Below are positions 57,515 through 64,000 of a DNA stretch of 64,000 nucleotides, in pieces. The translations under genes and the position numbers were made by a program. The first letter of the stretch is position 1. Every line of letters starts with the position of its first letter. Origin of the DNA: Thermomicrobiales bacterium (GTDB lineage Bacteria; Chloroflexota; Chloroflexia; Thermomicrobiales; UBA6265); the NCBI GenBank assembly GCA_019637585.1, contig JAHBVL010000003.1, positions 491,225 through 555,224 on the forward strand, read 5' to 3'. The notes below the pieces were generated by a model. The model was not told the origin of the DNA. It searched no databases and was given only the letters and a program-made list of their open reading frames with translations.

Positions 57515-59782
57515 CTATCGTTGGAGCCGGACGGCATTCCGGCGAACGGCTACTCCGGCGAACGCTGCCGCAAACGCCGCCAGACCGGCCAATGGCCAGG
57601 GCGAACGCCCAGACTCACTCGCCAGCTCACCATTGCCCACTCCGGGCACGGTCGTCACGCTCAACAGCTCGTCGACCGCCAACCCGCCCAGCAGATCGAC
57701 GGCGTAAGAGTTGGAATCGTAGCTGCCGGCCATCGATTCGCCGGCATCGAGAACATTCATCTGGTCGGTGACCAGCACATCAGTCACCAGCATGCCGATC
57801 AGGTCGTTCGGGTTGACCCCGGTTGTCCCACTTCCCGGTTGGCCCGATTCGGCCGCAGCGCCGGTGGATGTCGATCCAAGCGCCGCTTCGACACGCAGAA
57901 TCACCCGCGTCACCGTGCCTTGCTGGATGGCAAAGGTCGCCGTGCGGCCGGAGACGGCGTCGGTGACGGAATGCAAACCCGTGGCGCTGGTGACCGGCGC
58001 ATTCTCGACCCACGCCACCCCACTGCGACCGAGCTGCGTGACCGCTCCCGGACTCCGCCCGGCAAAAGTGATCTGCAACCGGGCGTCCCCGGCGAAGCAG
58101 GTGCCTCCCAACAACGTAGCTCCGGCCTGCTGCCCCGGCGACAGTGCGGCAAGGGTGGTGCTGTTCTGGTTGCCGAGACAGTAGAGGGCCACCAGCTGAA
58201 CCGTACCCGTGCCGCCAGTGTTGGTCACAGGCTGCGTCGGCGTTGCCGTCGGTATTGACGAGGGTGTCGCGGTCGGCTTCACCGGAGTCGCCGTGGCGGT
58301 AGCAGTTGCAGTGGCCGATGGTGCGGGCGCCTGGCCGGCTGGAACGGCAAACAGATGCAGGATGACATTGCCATCCCAGGTCGTGTCGAGCGCAATCGAC
58401 GCATTGGCCAGGTCTGCCGAGAGCAACGTGTTCGCATCGTTCGTGCCCGGCGTGAACTCGACGCCACCCAGTGCATAGCCTTCTGGCAACTGCGGATAGA
58501 CCTCGACGGCACCGCGCGCCACATCCACCAACGTGTATGCGGGCATCTCGAGACAGGCGTTGTCATTCACGCCATTGAAATCGAACCCGAGATCCGCTTC
58601 ACAGAAGCGTTGTGTGCGTGGTGCGACGTTCGACAGGTAGTGCGTGATGCCCCAGCCGTCGGCAACGGTCGCATCGAACCCGAACGCGTCGCGGGTCGTG
58701 GCTGGACAGGCGTTGACCTTCTCCAGGAATCCGCTCATCTGCTGCAGAGCGTCCGCGGATGGCACGTCCCCTCCACAGAGATGCTGCACGATCATCACCT
58801 GGGGCGGAGCAAAGAGATAGACATGCACGATCGCGGATTCAGCGCTGGCGCTCAGATCGGCGCCGGCGATTCCTGCGGTCTGATCGACGACCCAGGCGGC
58901 GGCAATGTCGTCCCCGGTTTCCACATAGCCAAACCGGTGCAAATCGGGCAGCGCCGTCATGCTCAGTGTCAGCGAACCTTTCGGCGCTTCGATGGCAAAG
59001 CTCGACGTGCTGAAACAGGCGTTGTCATAGGGATCGGTGCTGAGTTGAACGCCAAGTTCGCTTTCGCAGATGGAGCTCGGTTCAAATGCCCCGCCGGAAA
59101 GCGCCGCATGAAAATCGCCATCATCGGAAATCGCCAGATCGAACCATGCCTGGCCCGCGGTCACCGAGTTATCAGGCGCATAGAAATCGGGCAACGTGAC
59201 CACTGGACACTCGGCCAGACGCGCGATGCGGCCACCCAAAGCCAGCAGCGCGTCGGTATCCTGAATGGCCGGGTCGCAGATGTGGGTCTGGATCGAAAGG
59301 GTCGTCGTTTCGGCTGGCGTTTCGCCGGCCGCCTCGACTGGCGCTTCCTGCGCCGCCGCAACTGTTGTGGTCACGATGTACGCAACGGTCCAGCTCTCCG
59401 CATAGACATCGAAAGCGCGGCTAGCCCCGCTGTTCGGTTCCATCAGCGTGTGCGAGCCAGCGTCGAGCTGCACCTCGAGAACGGGAGCAGCGGCTCCATA
59501 GTCGACGCCATCGAGCCAGACCGCCGCCCATCCGTCATAGCAGCCAGCACCGGACGACCACTCGGAGGACAACGCGATCGAGACTCCGGGATTGCCGGCC
59601 GAAACCTCGCACGAAATCGCGACAACCTGCAGCCAACCGACCGCCGATTCAGACGAGGCAGCGGTCGAATCCGCCGGCGTATCGTCGTCCTGAGCTCGCA
59701 CCGTCATGCCGGCCGGGATGGCGATGGCCAGCAACGACAGGGCTATGAAGGCAAATGCCAGCCGGGGAAATCGAGAAACCAC
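57515..59782 (-). CDS. Large secreted surface protein with Cys-bearing repeats and C-terminal anchor
   Basis: A 755-residue exported protein. The GTG at 59782 fits AGGGG with 8-base spacing, and the signal peptide is LAFAFIALSLLAIAIPAGMTV. Two related repeats of about 120 residues carry matching Cys positions: THICDPAIQD, ECPVV, SICESELGV, NACFSTS in the first, and QHLCGGDVP, ACPATT, FCEADLGFD, NACLEMP in the second. A Thr/Pro linker (TATATATATPVKPTATPSS) separates a third domain with two Cys. The C-terminus (WPLAGLAAFAAAFAGVAVRR) is a membrane anchor with a basic end. No family recognised; a cell-surface structural or adhesive role is possible. Confidence 0.75.
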   Translation of the reverse strand: MVSRFPRLAFAFIALSLLAIAIPAGMTVRAQDDDTPADSTAASSESAVGWLQVVAISCEVSAGNPGVSIALSSEWSSGAGCYDGWAAVWLDGVDYGAAAPVLEVQLDAGSHTLMEPNSGASRAFDVYAESWTVAYIVTTTVAAAQEAPVEAAGETPAETTTLSIQTHICDPAIQDTDALLALGGRIARLAECPVVTLPDFYAPDNSVTAGQAWFDLAISDDGDFHAALSGGAFEPSSICESELGVQLSTDPYDNACFSTSSFAIEAPKGSLTLSMTALPDLHRFGYVETGDDIAAAWVVDQTAGIAGADLSASAESAIVHVYLFAPPQVMIVQHLCGGDVPSADALQQMSGFLEKVNACPATTRDAFGFDATVADGWGITHYLSNVAPRTQRFCEADLGFDFNGVNDNACLEMPAYTLVDVARGAVEVYPQLPEGYALGGVEFTPGTNDANTLLSADLANASIALDTTWDGNVILHLFAVPAGQAPAPSATATATATATPVKPTATPSSIPTATPTQPVTNTGGTGTVQLVALYCLGNQNSTTLAALSPGQQAGATLLGGTCFAGDARLQITFAGRSPGAVTQLGRSGVAWVENAPVTSATGLHSVTDAVSGRTATFAIQQGTVTRVILRVEAALGSTSTGAAAESGQPGSGTTGVNPNDLIGMLVTDVLVTDQMNVLDAGESMAGSYDSNSYAVDLLGGLAVDELLSVTTVPGVGNGELASESGRSPWPLAGLAAFAAAFAGVAVRRNAVRLQR

Positions 59783-59853
59783 AAGCAAGACCCCTGGATC
59801 GAGCGGCTTCCGGGCCGCAACCGCACCAATGATACCCGTGCCTGCAATCAGGA

Positions 59854-60285
59854 CTATCCCTGCGGCGCCGTCGCCTGGCCGAGCGCTCCATCATCTCGAG
59901 GCTCTTCATCGGCGGAATCGAGACCCAGCTTCAGAACTGCTTCGCGCAGCTGCTGAATGTAGGCCGGAGCAAGTTCCCAGTAGCGTGAGGCCATATAGAC
60001 CGATTGAGGATCCCCGTTGAGCAGCGCGCCACCCAGCACATGCGCGTCGAACTCGTGACCAGCGTCGGTCCAAACGGAAATGGGCATCGCGCCTGCCGGA
60101 ACACGATCTGTTTCGACGAGCACTCCCCACAGATCGTCTGCCACCGAACCGGCGAATGCCGGGGCAAGCTCACGTCCAGTCGCCGAAATCCGCGCCCGGG
60201 CGACGAAGCTCGCCCCGGGATAGGTGGCGTTGATGGCGCTTGGCCACATCTGATCGGAAGCGAGAAACAGCCTGGTTCGGTTCAT
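59854..60285 (-). CDS. Conserved-looking hypothetical protein
   Basis: A 143-residue soluble protein without signal or membrane segment. It is rich in aromatic and small residues (DQMWPSAINATYPGASFVARARI, GHEFDAHVLGGALL, YWELAPAYIQQLREAVLKLG). The acidic C-terminus reads DSADEEPRDDGALGQ. I do not recognise a family. No clear ribosome-binding site precedes the ATG. It is upstream of the large surface-protein gene on the same strand, with a 71-base gap. Confidence 0.55.
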   Translation of the reverse strand: MNRTRLFLASDQMWPSAINATYPGASFVARARISATGRELAPAFAGSVADDLWGVLVETDRVPAGAMPISVWTDAGHEFDAHVLGGALLNGDPQSVYMASRYWELAPAYIQQLREAVLKLGLDSADEEPRDDGALGQATAPQG

Positions 60286-60385
60286 GGCGACTCAGTTCGA
60301 TTCACAGCAAGAGAACGTCGACTGATGGAGTGTAGCCCGTTTCCCGGAGAGTCCAGTCATCCCGGTTCAGCGCTCGCCTGGCTCG

Positions 60386-61585
60386 TCAAAGGGAAGGAGG
60401 GCGGTCTCGAAATGCTCGCAGCGGCCGGTCATCATCCATTCCAGCGCTCATGATGAGAACCCCAAACCGGCCGAGACCACCCGGATCGATCAACCGAAGC
60501 ACGACGGCTTGCGTCGCCAGATACTCCTCAGTGGTCGTGGCCGGATCCTGCTGCAGGCGAAGAATGGCGTCTCCCAGGTCGAGACTGCTCAACAGGGCCC
60601 CCTGGGTGGTGAAGCCTTCCATCCGCATCCCGGCCAGCTCGCCTGCCCGCTGCAACGCGGTGAAATCGACGTGCGCCGTGAGATCCTGCTCACCGATCCG
60701 AATGAATGGGTCATCTGTTACGGTATGGCCGTAATATCCGCGCACTGTCCCCTCGAGCCGGTGCGATCGATAGAGCACATCCGCCGGATACCCATAGTCG
60801 ATCACCATGGCATATCCCCGGGTCAACGCCGCCGCCGCTCCGGCAAACCAGGCGGACGCCGCCGGAATGATGTCCACCACGCTACCGGCTGGCACATCGA
60901 TTCCGCTGGCGATCAGCGCGTCGAGTCCATGTTGGGCTCCCTCACTGACCGCCATCTCCCTCCAGGCGAACCCGGACGCATCGCCCGTCACACCCACTTC
61001 CCGCCATCCGTCGGCCGATTCACGACGCTCCGTTCGAATCAGCCGGTGCACGGGAAACGCATCGGCAACCTCATTGCCGAAAAAGGCTCCCTCGATTGGC
61101 GGCAGATCGTCGTTGGGGTCCTCGAGAACGATCTTCTCCGCCAGTCCTGCTTCGGACATCGCCCGGTGCGCTTCCTCTCGCATCGACGGATTGATTTCCA
61201 CGAGGTGGTAGGTCAGCGCATCGAACGCCGCCGGCGACACGCTGTCCAGCCCGGCCATGATGTCGTACGCCAACCCGCCAATACCCGAGCCATATTCCCG
61301 GATCGCCCACTGGCCAGGTGTGCTCAGCCGCTCCCAGAACTCGGCAAACTGCCGCGCCAGCGTGTGCCCAAAGTGAGGCGACGCTTCCGGCGCGGTGATG
61401 AAATCACCACCCCTTCCGGGCCGCCGCGCGCTCGACATGTAGTAGCCGAACTGCGGGTGATAGAGCGCCAGTTCCATAAAGCGGGCGAAGGTGATCGCGT
61501 CGCCGCTGGCGGCGATTTCCCGGGAAATGCACCCAATCAATGCGGCATTTCCGCTCAGATCATCTGTTGGTTCGGCGGTTGTCAC
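60386..61585 (-). CDS. MidA/NDUFAF7-family SAM-dependent methyltransferase
   Basis: A 399-residue protein of the COG1565 group. ITFARFMELALYHPQFGYYMS and GGDFITAPEASPHFGHTLARQ are signature segments of this family, and IREYGSGIGGLAYDI contains the SAM-binding loop. PIEGAFFGNEVADAFPVHRL and YAMVIDYGYPADVLY complete the pattern. The eukaryotic member methylates an Arg of complex I subunit NDUFS2; bacterial targets are not known. The GTG at 61585 has only a weak AGGC site. It is divergent from the secreted protein at 61715. Confidence 0.9.
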   Translation of the reverse strand: MTTAEPTDDLSGNAALIGCISREIAASGDAITFARFMELALYHPQFGYYMSSARRPGRGGDFITAPEASPHFGHTLARQFAEFWERLSTPGQWAIREYGSGIGGLAYDIMAGLDSVSPAAFDALTYHLVEINPSMREEAHRAMSEAGLAEKIVLEDPNDDLPPIEGAFFGNEVADAFPVHRLIRTERRESADGWREVGVTGDASGFAWREMAVSEGAQHGLDALIASGIDVPAGSVVDIIPAASAWFAGAAAALTRGYAMVIDYGYPADVLYRSHRLEGTVRGYYGHTVTDDPFIRIGEQDLTAHVDFTALQRAGELAGMRMEGFTTQGALLSSLDLGDAILRLQQDPATTTEEYLATQAVVLRLIDPGGLGRFGVLIMSAGMDDDRPLRAFRDRPPSL

Positions 61586-61714
61586 TTGGAGCTGCCTGAG
61601 AAAAGACCTTGTCCGGCTCGACGGTTCTGTGTATGGTCAATGAGACGGCGATTCGGCCCTGTTGCAGCGGGGCCGAACAGGACGCCGTCCACTCAACGAT
61701 TCGAGGAGAATGAT

Positions 61715-63880
61715 ATGACCTCGCGGATTCCCCGCTCTGCGCTGATCATGATGGCGCTCGCGATCGCTCTGCTGTCGCTGCCCGGCGTCTCCCTTGCGCA
61801 ACCCGACGACCAGGACGCGGCCGCACCGTCGACGACTCGGTCGTCCGAAACCACCATCCTCACCGACACATTCGACAGCCAGGAAACCGGAGTCGTCCCA
61901 CCCTTCGAGTCCGACTCGGACGATATCAGCGTGGAGTATGACGGTGGCGAGTTCGACATCGATGCCCTGGCCGCGGACTTCCAGGGCGCCCTGGCCATTC
62001 CCTTCGGAGATATCTTCACCGATCTGACCGTGGCGATCGACGTCACCTTCACCGCTGGCACCGGCGATCAACCCGGACGTTACGCATTCTTGACCTGCCG
62101 AACCGACAATGCCGTCGGTGGTTACCGCCTGGAGTTCCGTCCGCTCACGTCATCCGTGATCATCCGCAAACTGTCGGGTGGCGCGGGAGAGCAAATCGCT
62201 GCCGGATCGTTCAACAGTGACGAGCCATACACCGGCGTGGCCAGAATGGAGCTCACGTGCCAGGGCTCGACCATCGCCGGTCGCATCAATGGCATCGAGC
62301 TGGTCTCCGTCCAGGACAGTGATTTCACCGAAGGGCACCTCGACCTGGGTGGCGGCGTCTACGCGATCAGCAATGGCCGGGTCTCCGTGAACTTCGATAA
62401 CCTGGCGGTGTCGGTTCCGAACGCTCTCGCTCCGACACCGACTCCTCAGCCTTCACCGACCTTCGCTCCTTCCCCGGCGCCGGAACCGACGTCGACTCCG
62501 TCCCCGTCGCCGACTGCCGAACCTTCATCGACTGCCGAGCCCTCACCGACGATGGAGCCAACGATCGAACCAACCCCCACCATCGACCGCTCCGCGATCA
62601 TGGCGCCGATCGATGAATTGCGTAACGAAGCGACAGCGAACGATCCCATTTTCGGCCCCAGCGACGGCGCGATCACCCAGGTCGTCGGTGGATCGCTCGA
62701 CGCCCAGTACAGCCGGGTGGCCGTGGCCAACTTCCGCACCGTCATCACCTTCGAAAATCCGACGGGCACCGCCGCGGACCGCTGGGATCTGGGCCTCGGG
62801 TTCCGGCAAACCGCAAATGGCCAGCACTGGCGCATCATCATTCGTTCCGATGGCACCTGGAGTCTGGCGATCGCGGCCGAGTTCCCGCGGGCAACCGGCG
62901 CCATCAGCAATCTCGACCGCTCCGCAGGTGGTGCGAACACGATCGAGCTGATCGCCGATGGCGCGGCCGGCTATCTCCTCATCAATGATGAGTTCGTGGC
63001 CATGCTCGACCTCACGGCTCTCCAGGACACGGGGGACATCTGGGCCGGATCGGGATTCTTCCTCGATTTCGCCACCCAGGACGCCGTCACGCCCTATACC
63101 GGATTCACGATCTGGGGCATCGGTGGGGCGACCTCGCAACCGCAGATCGGCGCCGGTCAGGCAGCACAGGCCGAAACCACGCCAACCGCTGCCGCCCCTC
63201 AGGATCCGGCCGCTCAATCGACCAGCGAATCGGAAGAAGCTGCATCGACCTCTGAATCAGAAGGCACGACTCCCATTCCCGAGGCAACGGCCATCAGCTC
63301 GCCAGAGGTCAGCCCAGTGGCGGAAATCGATGGCGAGGCAGTGCTCGAGGAGTTACGAGTCCAGGTCGCCGATCAGGATCCCGTTTTCGGACCGGAATCC
63401 GGTGATGTGGTCCAGGGCGTCGGCTCCATCGACATCGAGAGCTCCGGCGTATCGGTCGAAGACTTCTACACCTCGGTCCGGTTCACCAACCCCGCTTCGG
63501 CAACCGATCCCGACCATCCGTGGGATGTGCTGATCGGCTTCTGGCACGAAGGAGGGGACGAGCAGGTGAGGGTCGTCGTTGCCTCCGACGGCACATGGTC
63601 AGCCGCTCAGGGCACCGCGCGGCCAACCGTCTCCGGCGAAGCGACGAGCATCGACCTGGGCCCGGCCCGCGGCAACGTGATCGAACTGGCGGTGGTCGAC
63701 GGAACCGGTTACCTGGCGATCAACGGTGAATTCGTCGCGGCATTCGCCGCTCCCGGCGCGCCGCAGCCAGGCGATATCTGGATCGCCAGCGGCACCTTCC
63801 CCGAAAATGTCCAGCCCGGCGAAAAAACGCTCTTCAGCGACTGGTCGGTCTGGTCACTCGACGAGGGCCCGGCTGGATAG
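61715..63880 (+). CDS. Large secreted protein with three concanavalin-like domains
   Basis: A 721-residue exported protein. GAGGAGAATGAT precedes the ATG, and the signal peptide is LIMMALAIALLSLPGVSLAQ. Three beta-sandwich domains follow, joined by Pro/Thr/Ser/Glu-rich linkers. The first (about residues 45-230) has TILTDTFDSQETGVVPPF and a GRYAFLTCRTDN segment. The second and third (about 290-470 and 545-721) are clear repeats of each other: each has a Ile/Val-x-ELR opening, a NDPIFGPSDG or DQDPVFGPESG loop, WxxxIGFxxE/T and AGYLLINDEFVA or TGYLAINGEFVA. They resemble LamG/DUF1080-type sugar-binding folds, but no catalytic motif is visible. Confidence 0.75.
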   Translation: MTSRIPRSALIMMALAIALLSLPGVSLAQPDDQDAAAPSTTRSSETTILTDTFDSQETGVVPPFESDSDDISVEYDGGEFDIDALAADFQGALAIPFGDIFTDLTVAIDVTFTAGTGDQPGRYAFLTCRTDNAVGGYRLEFRPLTSSVIIRKLSGGAGEQIAAGSFNSDEPYTGVARMELTCQGSTIAGRINGIELVSVQDSDFTEGHLDLGGGVYAISNGRVSVNFDNLAVSVPNALAPTPTPQPSPTFAPSPAPEPTSTPSPSPTAEPSSTAEPSPTMEPTIEPTPTIDRSAIMAPIDELRNEATANDPIFGPSDGAITQVVGGSLDAQYSRVAVANFRTVITFENPTGTAADRWDLGLGFRQTANGQHWRIIIRSDGTWSLAIAAEFPRATGAISNLDRSAGGANTIELIADGAAGYLLINDEFVAMLDLTALQDTGDIWAGSGFFLDFATQDAVTPYTGFTIWGIGGATSQPQIGAGQAAQAETTPTAAAPQDPAAQSTSESEEAASTSESEGTTPIPEATAISSPEVSPVAEIDGEAVLEELRVQVADQDPVFGPESGDVVQGVGSIDIESSGVSVEDFYTSVRFTNPASATDPDHPWDVLIGFWHEGGDEQVRVVVASDGTWSAAQGTARPTVSGEATSIDLGPARGNVIELAVVDGTGYLAINGEFVAAFAAPGAPQPGDIWIASGTFPENVQPGEKTLFSDWSVWSLDEGPAG

Positions 63881-63895
63881 TTTTGTAAGTTGGCC

Positions 63896-63937
63896 AGACG
63901 GCGAGTCGGCGAGAGAGTGCTGGCCGACTCGCCGTCT
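63896..63937 (+). terminator. Perfect 15-base hairpin after the last gene
   Basis: AGACGGCGAGTCGGC and GCCGACTCGCCGTCT are exact inverse complements with a 12-base loop, 15 bases after the stop codon at 63880. The right arm runs directly into the octamer tract that fills the rest of the window. Confidence 0.6.
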
Positions 63938-64000
63938 CCCCGTCTCCCCGTCTCGCCGTTTCCCCGTCTCCCCGTCTCCCCATCTCCCCGTCTCCCCGTC
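63932..64000. repeat. Octanucleotide tandem repeat (CCGTCTCC), cut by the window end
   Basis: At least eight 8-base units of CCGTCTCC, with variants CCGTCTCG, CCGTTTCC and CCATCTCC, run to base 64000 and may continue. The first unit overlaps the right arm of the hairpin. A related but irregular tract lies near 28520-28570. Confidence 0.9.

Noticed and set aside
60509-61714. Long upstream extension of the secreted protein at 61715
   Set aside because: It runs antisense through the MidA-family gene. The signal peptide and a strong ribosome-binding site place the real start at 61715.

Overview
The window is GC-rich, densely coded bacterial DNA. It looks like a member of Chloroflexota, most likely class Thermomicrobia (Sphaerobacter/Thermomicrobium relatives). 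This is inferred from gene families and protein style, not from a marker gene: many Tat- or Sec-exported proteins start their mature part with a Thr/Pro/Ala/Ser linker of the ATPEASP type, several ABC binding proteins carry twin-arginine leaders, and aerobic caa3 respiration sits beside copper nitrite reductase. I saw no rRNA, tRNA, CRISPR array, prophage or complete insertion sequence. It reads as ordinary chromosome.

Layout. 1-2.7 kb: sugar ABC transporter (binding protein and two permeases, the second cut by the window edge). 3-6.2 kb: tandem universal stress protein, a ribosome-hibernation-like protein and an M24 creatinase/aminopeptidase-P-like protein. 6.3-14.8 kb: a copper and nitrogen-oxide region with cupredoxins, an NnrS-like membrane protein, a Ric/ScdA N-terminal domain protein, NirK, CcdA, a TlpA-type thioredoxin, a PCuAC copper chaperone whose domain looks circularly permuted, Sco and a His-rich secreted protein. 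15.1-20.3 kb: sucA-sucB and a secreted protein. 20.4-22.5 kb: a three-gene operon of two HipA-like kinases around a DUF3037 protein. 22.8-26.5 kb: peptide-type ABC importer without ATPases. 26.7-29.6 kb: amino-acid ABC importer, divergently arranged. 29.6-34.4 kb: secreted beta-propeller, heme A synthase, MFS transporter and flavodoxin-like protein. 34.4-37.2 kb: proline racemase-family enzyme with a GMC oxidoreductase. 37.6-43.8 kb: caa3 cytochrome c oxidase operon ctaC-D-E-F-G and two small membrane proteins. 44.3-47.5 kb: small membrane protein, argS and a sunset-domain protein. 47.9-48.7 kb: TacA/TacT-type toxin-antitoxin pair. 49-51.3 kb: siderophore-binding protein and enterochelin-esterase-like hydrolase behind a perfect dyad. 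51.4-64 kb: mixed membrane, enzyme and large secreted proteins.

How it fits together. CcdA, TlpA, PCuAC, Sco and the cupredoxins can supply and reduce copper sites for both NirK and the caa3 oxidase, whose own operon and heme A synthase lie 17-30 kb away. Intergenic regions carry at least three families of inverted-repeat elements, including two 138-bp copies that differ at one base. The most unusual points are the permuted PCuAC domain, the HipA/DUF3037/HipA operon, the repeat families and the dyad operator before the siderophore genes.
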